The translations under genes were made by a program, and so were the position numbers. Below the pieces are notes generated by a model that worked only from the letters and a program-made list of their open reading frames with translations, ran no database searches and had not been told where the DNA came from. Shown piece after piece: positions 1-25,063 of a DNA stretch of 64,000 bases. Location of the stretch: NCBI GenBank assembly GCA_030248215.1, contig JASANG010000396.1, forward strand, positions 62,001 to 126,000. The letters run 5' to 3'. Every line of letters starts with the position of its first letter. The stretch's first letter is position 1. The DNA is from Enoplolaimus lenunculus. Lineage: Eukaryota; Nematoda; Enoplea; Enoplida; Thoracostomopsidae.

Positions 1-115
1 CGTGATACTGTGGGACATTTATGTGAATATCATATGGGTAAGGTAGGGACCTCACCATTTTATTACAAAAAAATCGGATAAGGGGCGTACGCCCGCCCGC
101 CTCCTTCTGTATCCG
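1..115. repeat. GGATCC/GGCGTACG-type repeat, 5' edge copy
   Basis: Contains ATTTTATTACAAAAAAAT, GGGGCGTACGCCCGCC and TCCGCTATTG, shared with the repeat at 21990-22285 on the other strand. Cut by the window edge. Confidence 0.5.
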
Positions 116-1075
116 CTATTGCTCATCTTCTCACTAGACTAGGCTTTAATTTTAGACTATGGTTTTGCTCAACTTATGCTATAAGCTTCGTTTTAGACAT
201 GTGTTTATTACGCTGAAGTGGCTTAAACTTTTAGGAACATGTTTTCGTTTTGTTTAAAGTATAATATTGGCCAAAACTTCAGGACCCGCTCTCTAGTCAT
301 ATATCGGAGCATAATGCTGATTTGGCTAAACCTCCCCTGATAATTTCGATTAAATTTCAATTTTTAAGACTTGAATATATGCTTTCACTCTTTGTGATCT
401 GGACAACTGTGAACCAAAAATGTATTTTCAACAGTTCAGAAATGTATATTTGTTTATGTGTTTGCGCTGAAATACTGATTAGCGCACCTGTAATTTACTA
501 TTAACTTCACGACACAAATGTAGGAGGAAACTTTTTCAGTAACAACCAAACTTATTGAATTAATTTTGTGCTTTCTCTCAGGGGAGGCTGCGGCTTCTTT
601 GAACCTTCCGCATTTGGAAAGGACAATAAGCAGGATGGGGTTGTCGACCACCAAAAAGCTGTTTATTATTCAGAAAGCTAGAATTGCGCTAGTTTATGAA
701 ACCCTGGTATAAATTCGGCTTTTTATACTTAAGTATTTACTAAGCATTATTTGGCCAATTAATCGTTTCTAAAGGCGTACTTAAGTTACAATATACTCAC
801 ACACGAAATTTAGCTTTTCCTGCAGTCTAAAAATACCGTTCAACTCAGCATGTCGAGTGGTATAGAATTAGCTACATTTCATTAAATTCCTATGAGGGTT
901 TATATTCCGTACCTCCACCGTACGTCAGTTTGCTTCAAACTGAAGAATGTTCGCATTTGTGCTTCGGCTATTTTTACATTGGTCTACAAAAGGGAACCCA
1001 TTAAGGCTCTAGCGGCAAGCTCTCATTGTCGAACAGACATAAATTTTGTGAATCTTATATTGCTATTAACTTTAC
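116..1075. other. Gene-free AT-rich stretch
   Basis: No exon, RNA gene or clear repeat seen; only short chance open frames. Confidence 0.5.
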
Positions 1076-1182
1076 GGCCAATGTAAAGATCAGAGGCGGA
1101 ACGTTTTTCTGTGAGACTGCAATAAAGTAAAGCTTCAGCTTGACTAATTTTTTTGCTTGGCGCGTAGGCTAGGCTTATGCAA

Positions 1183-2089
1183 GGTTCACGTTATAAATGG
1201 TGCAGCTGAGCCACGTTTTGTCACGTTGTATATATTGGGTAACATTTTGTCTGCGATGTAACCCAATATGATATTAAAAAACATTGGTTGTGTGCTAACA
1301 TCCCGTATCAGTCACGTTTTGTCTTTCAATATCATATGATATTCCCTACGTTGTCTGTCAATATCATATGATCATTTTGAAAATGTCTACCGAGTCAGCT
1401 GCATAACTAGGTTTGGAATATCATATGATACTAATCGACATGTAATTGGCGGGAAATTCAAATTCTGGCGGAAAATTCAAATTTTGGCGGGAAAATTCAA
1501 ATTTTGGCGGCAAATTCAAATTTAGACGGGAAAATTCAAAATTTGGCGGGAAATTCACATTTTGGCGGGAAATTCAAATTTTGACGGGAAATTCAAATTT
1601 TGGCGGGAAAATTCAAATTTTGGTTGAAAATTCAAATTTCGGCGGCAAATTCAAATTCAGGTGGGAAAATTCAAATTTTGGCCCAAAAATTCAAATTTTG
1701 GCGGGAAATTCAAATTTTGGCGAAAAATTCAAATTTTGGCAGAAAAATTCGAATTTGGGAGGGAATATTCAAAATTTTAGCGGATTGTATACGTCTTAAA
1801 CTACATAATGGAATATCATATGATACTCCAAATCCGTCTTCAAATATCATATCATATATGCTGTTAATTTGGAATATCATATGATATTCAACAATATGTC
1901 TGATTATGTCATGTGACATTCGAACACTTGTATGCTGAGATAACATGAATACCCGTGCTTTGTATAGCAATATCACATGATATTCGACATTTGCTTGTCC
2001 ACATCAAATGATGGTAACAAAAATTTATGTTGATGTCGAATCAAAATGTGACAAAACGTGACCCGACTGCCCAAGTTATAACGTGAACC
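1183..2089. mobile_element. 907-bp TIR element with minisatellite core
   Basis: Ends GGTTCACGTTATAA and TTATAACGTGAACC are inverse complements, as are nearby CACGTTTTGTCAC and GTGACAAAACGTG. The inside holds ATATCATATGATAT palindromes on both sides of a 20-bp minisatellite. No open frame for a transposase, so non-autonomous. Confidence 0.8.
1444..1775 (+). repeat. Minisatellite, ~17-20-bp unit
   Basis: About 18 copies of GGCGGGAAATTCAAATTT with small variations. Produces a spurious repetitive open frame. Confidence 0.92.
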
Positions 2090-2179
2090 CCGCATTAGGC
2101 TTAGGAATATGCTCATTCTTACGCTTAGGCTTAGGAATATTCTTATAACACTGTTCCGCACCAGTTTTTTACATTAGCC

Positions 2180-2814
2180 AATTTTACGATAAAAGCAGAA
2201 ACGTTCATGAGGGTAAAAAAGTCGCTGTTATTGTGATGATACGCGGTATATTTTTATTAATGGATCATCCACGTAATATTGTCTACGCTACTGTAAACAA
2301 TCCTCCCCCCCAGGCGGGGCGGGGGGGCAAACACACTTCTTATATAAAATACGAGAGGAGATAGATAAGGTTTCCAGCCTCCGAGAACAAACACTGACAC
2401 GTCTCCCCTCTACCACTCCACCCCCCCCACCCAACCAACCCCCCCCCAAGAAACCCTCCCCTCCACAACCCGCAAACTCCCCTAAACCTAAACGGAACGT
2501 GACCAAGCATAGGTCGTCCATAGAGAGGCGAGTTGTCAGTAGGGTCTACACAGGATATGATTGACATTTGGACATTGTGATTGGATACGCGGTATATTTA
2601 CAGATTAGGGGCTCTACGACAATTACAGAGCAACAGTATAACGGATACCTTAATATAAAATTTACAGTAAAATAAAATAAACACTGAATTGCATCTACTA
2701 AACCGACCTTTTATTTCAACATAAATTTCAGTAGGCCACAAATGCAATAAACAACAAATCTTGGTTAATAGTCTTGACTAATAACAGGATTCAAATCGGA
2801 GGTGAACAAATACC
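2180..2814. other. Gene-free stretch with C-rich run
   Basis: No gene. A run at about 2410-2470 is nearly pure C and A (CCACCCAACCAACCC type). The remainder is AT-rich without clear structure. Confidence 0.5.
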
Positions 2815-3048
2815 GTACACTGCAAAAAATGGTGGGTCAAATTGACTCTTTGAAATAGGCTTTTCCGGACTACACAAACTGGATCAAAATTGACTCCGCC
2901 AGAGTCAAATTCGATTAATCCGAGTCGCTCAGTGAGTCGAATTTGACTCTGGTGGAGCCGAAATTGACTTAGTTTGTGTAGTCCTGAATAGCCTATTTGG
3001 GAGAGAGTAAATTTGACTCGCCATGTGTTTGCAGTGTAGCAGAATCCG
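2815..3048. mobile_element. Imperfect palindromic element, TACACTGCAAAAAATGG ends
   Basis: Starts GTACACTGCAAAAAATGG and ends with its inverse around TTTGCAGTGTA. Internal TCAAATTGACTC and GAGTCAAATTTGAC pairs fold back. A second copy is at 54673-54807. Confidence 0.75.
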
Positions 3049-3362
3049 GAGGTATAAACAAAGTTGTTCGAAAAAGTATAGTGTAAAAGCAACAGATAAC
3101 AGAAACGAAAAACAGATATTGAAGTATAAAAATTTCCAAAATGTTTTTATTTTTCTGCCAACACAATAGAATCGCGCATATATTCACCGGTCTTTCGAAA
3201 ACGTTAAAGAAAAATGACGGATGCGTCGAAATTCTTACGATTTTGGATAACTTTTGTAATTTTTATTTCATTTCGCACAATTGCAGACATATCTGTAACG
3301 ACAAATTGCGAAATATACGTAATTTATAACTAATTTTGAAAGTAACAATAACGGAATTTACG

Positions 3363-3368
3363 TTTATT
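3363..3368 (-). promoter_or_regulatory. Possible polyadenylation signal of AGXT2
   Basis: AATAAA on the minus strand about 85 bases past the AGXT2 stop. Position is reasonable, but the hexamer is common in AT-rich DNA. Confidence 0.3.
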
Positions 3369-3451
3369 TCCATAACGGAAACGGACACCGATTTTCATCG
3401 AAAACGTATATCCGGTTACACCCTGCTTACCGTCCAGTAAGCCGCTTTACT

Positions 3452-17943
<14,492 letters not shown>

Positions 17944-17956
17944 CTGAAAATCCAAA

Positions 17957-18887
17957 GCGCTGGTAAGCCGTTAACAAACGCAGTGCAGTAGACAGACGGA
18001 CTTGAAGCACCAGGTTTGTGGGAACGATATTTGTTTCCAAGGAAGGTAAACATAAGGTCAGCCGTTAACGCCAAACAGGAATCGCTATCAAATTTGATAA
18101 CGAGTCGTCCTATCTTTAGCCGGCGTTCAAACGACAGTCAAAACGCAGTCAGAGTAGCTTATAAAACGTCGTGAGCGAAGCAAGCAAGAAGACAGCGAAA
18201 TTTTTGCAAAATTGTTTTCAATTCGAACACAAAACGTTAGATTTGATGGTGTTTTAGTGGGTGTCAGCGAAACCCTTATAATTTGTCTCAACAGGCGTCG
18301 ACTGATTCCTCAGACACACCTGTTCCAACGTGCCTATCCAGGCCGTTTAGTCTCGCTACCATCACAGTACCACACGTCAAAGATAACAGGTATAAAGGAA
18401 TGGTTAAAAATGAATCTTACACCCACCGGTTGTTATCTGACTCCTAAAACGTTCATACCGAACCTTAATTTTAAACAAACTTGTCGTCCGGTGTTGTCCG
18501 TCACCCGTCAGCGCGCCGTTAGTCACCTTTACGGTATTGTACGCAATACAGACGGCGCCGGAAGGTGACGGACGTCATCAAAAGTATACCGTGACCCTAA
18601 CCGTTTAGTCTGTGCTCCAAGTGGTCATACACTGGTGGTGAATCTTCTCTACATCCTCCAGCTGACCCTTACTTGCAACTGGCGTGCTGAAGTTGTCAAA
18701 CAGCGCGTGCCAGATTGAATCACTTTTAAAGATAATTTCATAGCTAATGAAAATTAAACAAAATCAAATTTAAAATAATACTAAATATTGTACTATAAAT
18801 TCAATAACCCTGTAAAAATTCAAAATTTCAACTTATTTCTTGCAAAATTGAAGTTTTTAACGCTCTAGTTTTAATCTTGAGGGGTGG
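17957..18887. other. Stretch where the AGXT2 first exon was sought
   Basis: No exon for the mitochondrial leader recognised. 18480-18605 has GC-rich element words (GTCCGTCACCCGTCAGC, GTGACGGACGTCATC). The 118-codon plus-strand open frame at 18212 has no motif and partly overlaps these repeats. Confidence 0.4.
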
Positions 18888-18904
18888 CAAATTTTCAATC
18901 TATC

Positions 18905-19428
18905 ACTGGCTCTCGGATTTTGAAATTTTTTTGCATATTTGAGCTTCTCATAGCCTCTCTTGATCATTCCATGGTCAAATTTGTATTTTTGAAAAATTCG
19001 ACTTTAATTTTTTAACCAAAAAATATTTTGTCAAAAAGTTTAACAGATTATATACCATTCGATGCAGCTTGCAGACATGAGTCCAGTGGTGTTAAATTTT
19101 TTTGCAATCAGACGATTGGTTAACGAATTCTGGTCAAATAACTGATTTGGCGCCGACCCAAATCGTTGGCTTAGTTATTTGACATTAATTCGTTAACCAA
19201 TTGTTTGATTACAAAAAATTTAACACCGTTGGGCTCAGCTCCGCAAGCTGCACATCGAATGATATATAATTTGTCAAAGTTTTGGACAAAAAAATTTTTG
19301 GGTCCCAAGGGGGGACCTTGGAAGCTTAAAAAATCGAATTTTTCAAAAATACAAATTTGGCCATGGAATCATCCGGGGAGGCCATGAGAAGCTCAAATAT
19401 GCACAAAATTTTCAAAATCCGACCAGTT
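18905..19428. mobile_element. Foldback element, ~245-bp arms
   Basis: Left arm from TCGGATTTTGAAATTTTTTT through AATCAGACGATTGGTTAACG, right arm its inverse from GTTAACCAATTGTTTGATT to TTTTCAAAATCCGACC; centre near 19155. No coding capacity. Confidence 0.85.
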
Positions 19429-19707
19429 TTGGGCAAACGCGAGCTGTGGGGATAACCGAATAGGCCCTATATATACTAGGACATCTACGATATACAGAAT
19501 GCAGTTTTACGTTGTTTTCGCACCTCCGGCATATATTTTTTGATGAGAATCGAAATTTTTCTATTAATTTTAATTGTACAAAAACAATAAATAAAGAACG
19601 GGTACCTTGGTACTTACCTGCGTATAAATGAGAGAAAAAACACACAATGACAATACGGGATACAACTGTTTCGAGTTCAACTATTTGAATAAATATGTTT
19701 TACTCTA

Positions 19708-20064
19708 TGGGACCTTTGTTACTTTTAGGGCCGTCCCGGTTTCTGGCGGATTTGTAAAAAAAGTAGGCTTACATTCTAAACTACAATTTATTTGCTTAGG
19801 CTTCGGCTTAGGAATACGCTTTTGCAACGCTTAGGCTTAAGAATACGCTTTTGCAACGCTTAGGCTTAGGAATACGCTTTTTCAACGCTTAGGCTTAGGA
19901 ATACGCTTTTTCAACGCTTAGGCTTAGGAATACGCTTTTGCAACGTTTAGGCTTAGGAATACGCTTTTGCAACGCTTAGGCTTAGGAATACGCTTTTGCA
20001 ACGCTTAGGCTTAGGCTTAGGAATACGCTTAATCTACTGGCACTGCCCTAAAAGTAACATTGGC
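19708..20064 (+). mobile_element. TTAGGC-array TIR element, TTACTTTTAG subtype
   Basis: Left end ACCTTTGTTACTTTTAGGG, right end CCCTAAAAGTAACATTGGCC. The core has eight tandem units of CGCTTTTGCAACGCTTAGG plus CTTAGGAATA. Confidence 0.9.
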
Positions 20065-20404
20065 CCTCCATGGCATACAAGGAAAATGCTAATCGATACC
20101 AAGAAATGAAAATGTGTGAAAATGGAAAACTTCGGTTTCAGGAAAAGAAAGCACTTTGATTTTTAAGTGTCCTACGTCGAATTTCTCAAGGCAACCAGTT
20201 GTTCTGTCAAACTGAGTCTGGAGGCTCGTTGCATGCTAACGGGGGGATAAGATACTTATCGTGGCTCTGTTTCACTTTCCCGTTTAGCGTAAAATGATTT
20301 GTAGTCCTTTTAGAATACAGTATAACCTAAACGACTTCACTATTATTCCATTCTAAAAATAACAGGTATCAATAAAAACGTTTCAAAAAATGTATTTGAA
20401 GACA

Positions 20405-20629
20405 TGGTCCATGGAAAGATCAGGGGCGGAACGTTTTTCTGTGGGACTGCAATAGAATAAGCTTAAGCTTTAGACTAATTTTTTTGCTCGGCTTAGGCTT
20501 ATTAGGAATATGCTCATTGTAACGCTTAGGCTTAGGAATATGCTCACTGTTACGCTTAGGCTTTGGTGTAGGCTTAGGTTGACGAATACGGTTATAGTAC
20601 TGTTCCGCTCCTGTTCTTTACATTGGCCG
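20405..20629 (+). mobile_element. TTAGGC-array TIR element, GTAAAGA subtype
   Basis: GGTCCATGGAAAGATCAGGG to CCTGTTCTTTACATTGGCC, with GGAACGTTTTTCTGTGGGAC next to the left end and TTAGGC units in the core. Confidence 0.88.
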
Positions 20630-21169
20630 AAAACATTATAACAGCCGCGTCGTTATAACAAATTTGAGCAACTTTCAACTCCTAAAACAAATTTTGGACA
20701 CGGTCTAAAAACTAGCAATTCTAGCAATTCTAAGACGTCTTGTGACAAAAATACTGCAACAAAACAGACTCTACAAAATTCTAATTTTTCCGAAACCCAT
20801 GACTGTGAACATTACATGATTTCAACACAGTGCAACAGACTATACTGCACACGGCACACACACTATAAATACATGGAAACTGCAATACTTTACATTTGCA
20901 ATATCAAAAACTGCAATAAGTTTCGTTTGCAGTAAAAGTGCAATTTGTTGCACTTTTGAATAACAACCGACACATACGTAGAATCCAGACGCCTACGGGG
21001 GATATATTTCACACCGTTTCTGCTCGAAATGAAATAGACGCTTTTACAGGCTTTAAAATAGTTGTATTAAGCTTAGATGTCAAAAACATTTTTGTGCTTA
21101 CTACACTCGCTTGCTACACATGAGGTTTATTGTCCAAAAACGAAATTATGGTTAGGCCAATTGCGGAAT
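20630..21169. other. Gene-free stretch
   Basis: AT-rich, no exon, no clear repeat apart from scattered TGCAATA words. Confidence 0.45.
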
Positions 21170-21310
21170 TAGGCCAGTATCCAGCTCACCTTGCTAGATG
21201 GTGCTAAACTTTTTTTCAGCAGGAGCGTATAAGGATTTTCGTGCACTGACAAGCAAGGTTGAAAATTTTCTAGGGGGGGCCGAAATATTTAGAAGCCCCC
21301 CCTTGGGCTA
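21170..21310. mobile_element. AGCTCACCTTGCTAG/GGGGGG repeat
   Basis: GGCCAGTATCCAGCTCACCTT, ATTTTCTAGGGGGGGCC and AGCCCCCCCTTGGGCTAC recur in the same order at 27182, 39685, 46326, 56850 and 59795. Confidence 0.7.
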
Positions 21311-21654
21311 CAGGCAGGCCCGTGCGGAATGATTGAAATTTTGATAACGATAAGAAAAACATTTAAATTTTGCATGTGTTCAGTTCAAAAACACACCATT
21401 CCGAATGGCATATAAAATGATAACATTTTGCAAAAAATAGTTCCACCCAAAAAATAATCATTATTGCTTTTTAAAGTTATTCAAAAATTCAAATTTGAGC
21501 GTGAAATGATCCGAGGTATGTCATTATAATACTTAGCACAGTACAACAACATTTCTAATCAAAAATCAGGCAAAAGACTGTCATATAGCGGTTTAAGTAT
21601 TTTTTATGATGAATTACGTGCGTCAAATGATACATTAACAGTCCGGGGTTGTGC

Positions 21655-21790
21655 CAAACGCATTTGGTCCTCAAAAAACATTTTTATAAAAAAATCGAAT
21701 TTTTCAAAAATTCAAACATTTGACGTTAAACGATTAGCAGCGATCTTCAAAAGATTAAATATGCAAAATATTTGAAAATCTGACTAGTTT
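21655..21790. repeat. Solo arm of the foldback element
   Basis: AAAAAAATCGAATTTTTCAAA, AATATGCAAAATATTTG and AAATCTGACTAGTTTTG match the right arm of 18905-19428. Confidence 0.65.
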
Positions 21791-21874
21791 TGAATACAAG
21801 CAAAAGAGCTGACGTGAGTGTTCGAACCACACGGCCTGTACAACCCTGTTGGAAGTCTTGCTTAAAGTTCAAGA

Positions 21875-21940
21875 CCACATCGGGAATAGAACCTCGGCCA
21901 TCTTGTACTCGAGTCAAGCATGCTACCACTACACCATGTG
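21875..21940 (-). repeat. tRNA-like SINE sequence
   Basis: Minus strand: CACATGGTGTAGTGGTAGCA (A box) and CGAGGTTCTATTCCCG (B box), 66 bp long, tRNA-like spacing. Also related to 8893-8959 by the flanking GCAACAACT. Confidence 0.55.
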
Positions 21941-21989
21941 ATCAATTGCAACAACTTCATATTCCCATATACCAGCGCATGTATGAGCT

Positions 21990-22285
21990 AGCGGATCCAG
22001 AGGGTGGCGGGGGGAGGGGCGTACGTCTCCCAGTCAGAAATTTTCTTGTGATAAAATGGTAATTTCCCTACTTTACAAATTTTTCCTTTTAGAAAATTTT
22101 TTTGTAAAAAACACAATTTTTCCCGGCGAATTTTTTGTGATAAAATCGTAAGGTCCCTACGTACAAGTTTTCGCTGTCATAAAATATTTTGGTGCTAAAA
22201 TGATAACGTCGCTATCTTACAATTTTTGCGTTTTATAGCATTTGATAGCCCGCTCCCTCGTCATAAATTTTTGGATCCACCTCTG
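21990..22285. mobile_element. GCGGATCCAGAGG...GGATCC repeat
   Basis: Left AGCGGATCCAGAGGGTGGC and right AATTTTTGGATCCACCTC; several TGATAAAATCGTAAG-like words inside. Related to 1-115 and 23922-24155. Confidence 0.65.
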
Positions 22286-22551
22286 CATGTATGGCAATCT
22301 ATGCTCTACATATATACCCTTACCGTTCACATATACCTACAATAAAGATAACAAAAAAGTTCCCTAAAATGCAGGGTATGCCCCAATGTTATTTTTTTAG
22401 CATCCAGTCTCTTTGAAATGTCATGTCCCGCCGCTACAAATTTAATTTAAAAAATTTTTATGGCTCAAAAGTTTATTACCCGAACTACAAAACGCAGCCC
22501 CACCCAGCCAAGGGTGCGCTAGAGGCGTTCAACCACCGTGGAACAATTTTG

Positions 22552-22655
22552 CCACCCCCCTAAAATTTTTTAAACCTTGTTTGTAAGTCAACGAAAATCC
22601 TAGTATGCCCCTCCTGAAAATTTTTAACACCCCCCAAGAAGGTGAGCTGGCTACA
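22552..22655. repeat. CCACCCCCCTAAAATTTT repeat fragment
   Basis: Inverse orientation copy of the 21170-21310 family: CCCTAAAATTTTTTAAACC, CTTGTTTGTAAGTCAACG, CCCCAAGAAGGTGAGCTGGC. Confidence 0.6.
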
Positions 22656-23139
22656 GACCTGACAAACCGGTGGGATAGTTTCAACACACCGATATACAAA
22701 ATAAACTGCTTAAAATTTACACAGATGAGACATAAAAGTCAATTCAGACGGGGCATAAAAATCATGAGCATAAAAGCACAACACCATATATTGCCCCCCT
22801 ACGCGATTGACGCACCAAACCATGACCGGTGTCATACCGAAAAATTTGAATTAATAGGAGCCAGCAACAAAAAGCTAAACTCTTAACCTAGAACTAGTAA
22901 CCCGTTATGGCTCACCAAAACAGGATCTAAACCTGACAGGGATGAATTAAGATTGAGGGGAGGTGAGGCGGGACCGCCGACCCGTGTCCGGTTTCAATGC
23001 GCAAGGCTTTTTACCGAGACACAACTAACAATCAGTTTACAAACATTATACACGTCCAAAACCCTATTTAAGCTTTATAAAATACTTAAAAACGCTAATA
23101 TGGGCTACATTAATGAATAATTGCAGCAAAATAAACGCC
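22656..23139. other. Gene-free stretch
   Basis: No exon recognised; a 93-codon open frame at 22605-22886 runs across the repeat above and has no motif. Confidence 0.4.
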
Positions 23140-23162
23140 CCTAAAAGTAACATTGGCCAAAA
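23140..23162. repeat. Right-end fragment of a TTAGGC-array element
   Basis: CCCCTAAAAGTAACATTGGCC is the right terminus of the TTACTTTTAG subtype, without the rest. Confidence 0.65.
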
Positions 23163-23347
23163 TAAGTCAGAATGTTATCAGTATGTTTTAGTAAATACTC
23201 TAAACTATAAGCTTAGTTTAGACAAAGGTGTTAACTATTTTCCTATTGATTTCTTAATATGTCACGTTAATATCGCATACCAGTTTATAGGCTTTAGGTT
23301 TATGGTTCGTTCGTTGTTTTGTTCGTAATTTAGTCGTTAGAAGACCC

Positions 23348-23637
23348 GGCCAATGTAAAGAACAGGGGCGGAACTGTATTATAAGCATATTCCTAAGCCT
23401 AAGCCTAGCCTAAGCCTAAGCGTAAGAATGAGCATATTCCTAAGCCTAAGCCTAATCCTAAGCCTACGCGTAAGAATGAGCATATCCCTAAGCCTAAGCC
23501 TAAGCCTACGCGTAAGAATGAGCATATTCCTAAGCCTAAGCCTAAGCCTAAGCCAAGCAAAAAATAGTCTAAAGCTTACGCTTACTCTGTTGTAGTCACC
23601 ACAGAAAAACTTGCCGCCCCTGATCTTTACATGGGCC
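23348..23637 (-). mobile_element. TTAGGC-array TIR element
   Basis: GGCCAATGTAAAGAACAGGG to CCCCTGATCTTTACATGGGCC. Core: four tandem units of TAAGAATGAGCATATTCC plus CCTAAG hexamers. Confidence 0.9.
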
Positions 23638-23921
23638 GCAGGCCTGTAGCCAGCACAACCATGCTTTTGGCGACCCAGAATAACTTTAGTTGCAAATTGT
23701 TGATTTCAACAAACTTACAAGCGGGCAAAACTTTTCTACGGGGCCAAAATGTTTCGCGGGTCGGCTCAGTTCCATCCCGGCCACCATTTGGCTACGGGCC
23801 GAGTCCTTACACTGAATGAATCGAAGGCGTTTCTGCCATTCGCTGCAATCAGTTTTCACATTTTTCTTCTGCAACGCAGAATCGAACCAGGATCCATTGG
23901 TTATAAGTCGCTTACAACCAT

Positions 23922-24155
23922 TAGCGGATCCAGAGGGGCGGGCGACCAAGCCCCCGTCACAAATTGTTCGTGCTAAAAATGATAAGATCGCTACCTTACA
24001 ATTTTTTCCCGCAGAAAAATTTTTGCGCAAAAATGATATCGTCCCTACACGTACCTTGCAATTTTTCAATAGCACATATATTGCATACAGTAAAAATTGC
24101 GTATCATAACATTTGCCATCCCACATCCCAGCCAGAAATTTCTCGATCCGCATCT
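23922..24155. mobile_element. GCGGATCCAGAGG repeat copy
   Basis: AGCGGATCCAGAGGGGCGG, AATGATAAGATCGCTACC and GAAATTTCTCGATCCGC. Confidence 0.65.
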
Positions 24156-24405
24156 GCTTACAATAACTACTGCATTATATTTTTTAAATGTTGCAGTCTT
24201 GCATTGTGCACCTCAAAGATACGTATCAATTGGACCCACAGTATGATTTTGCAGTCCATACGCACACAATTGGCTTTAGATGCCAAAAGCGTAGAACACA
24301 GGGTCATACCCCCATTTATCGAAAATTTTTTCTTTCATACTCAGCTCTGTTCGCGAGTCAACGCAAATTTTGTCCAATATTGCTGCAATGTGTGTTTCAT
24401 TTGAC

Positions 24406-24609
24406 GGCCAACGTATAGAACAGGGTCGGAACAGTAGTATAAGCATATTCTTAAGGCTAAGCCTAAGCCTAAGCCTAAGCGTAAGAATGAGCGTATTCCT
24501 AAGCTTAAGCCTAAGCCTAAGCCTAAGCAAAAAATTAGTTTAAAGCTTAAGCTTACTCTATTCCAGTCCCGCCTGAAACCGTTCCAGCCCTGTTCTATTA
24601 CATGGGCCC
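24406..24609 (-). mobile_element. TTAGGC-array TIR element upstream of the ZP gene
   Basis: GGCCAACGTATAGAACAGGG to CCCTGTTCTATTACATGGGC, with a CCTAAG array. Ends about 150 bp before the ZP gene ATG. Confidence 0.85.
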
Positions 24610-24629
24610 ATTTGACTATGCTTATTATA

Positions 24630-24670
24630 CTGAGCTCAAACCTAAACCTAAGCCTAAACCTAAAGTGTAA
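24630..24670. repeat. CCTAAA hexamer run
   Basis: CCTAAACCTAAGCCTAAACC, six or so units outside any element ends. Confidence 0.6.
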
Positions 24671-24761
24671 AAAATATACGTAATCCTAATCTTAACCAAC
24701 ATTTACGTTTATTACTTCCAATTTCAAGCGACAAAATATATCAAACTATTATAATACCAAC

Positions 24762-25063
24762 ATGTGCTTTACCTACGCTTGCCGAAAAATTCAAGCCGTT
24801 CCCGTGTTCCTGGTATGGCTAAGCTTATCCCAAGCGGCGATTCCGGCTGATGAGCCCATACTGAACGACACCAGGTTCGTCAAAACCAACTTGACTTCCA
24901 ATGGACGTGCAATACAAGCGGCTCAACGAGGACAAGAAATTGCGTTTACCCTTGAACTCGCAACTGACGATTACTATCAAATTTTGCCATATCATTGTGT
25001 ATTTTCAACGGAAAATTCACTCGACGACCCATACGCAAATGTGGTCACGTTTGTCGAAGGAGG
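24762..25063 (+). CDS. ZP protein, first exon found
   Basis: ATG at 24762, donor GTACGG, ends two bases into a Gly codon. Carries the hydrophobic leader, two N-glycosylation sequons (NDT, NLT) and the first Cys of ZP-C in YHCVFST. Confidence 0.75.

Larger units (their letters stand above)
1076..2179 (+). mobile_element. TTAGGC-array TIR element, interrupted by a nested element
   Basis: Left end GGCCAATGTAAAGATCAG, right end TTTTTACATTAGCC. Inner part has GCTTAGG-type hexamers. Split by the 907-bp element at 1183-2089. Confidence 0.8.

Noticed and set aside
18212-18568. 118-codon plus-strand frame as a gene
   Set aside because: No motif, no splice context, and its end overlaps repeat words shared with the GC-rich element family.
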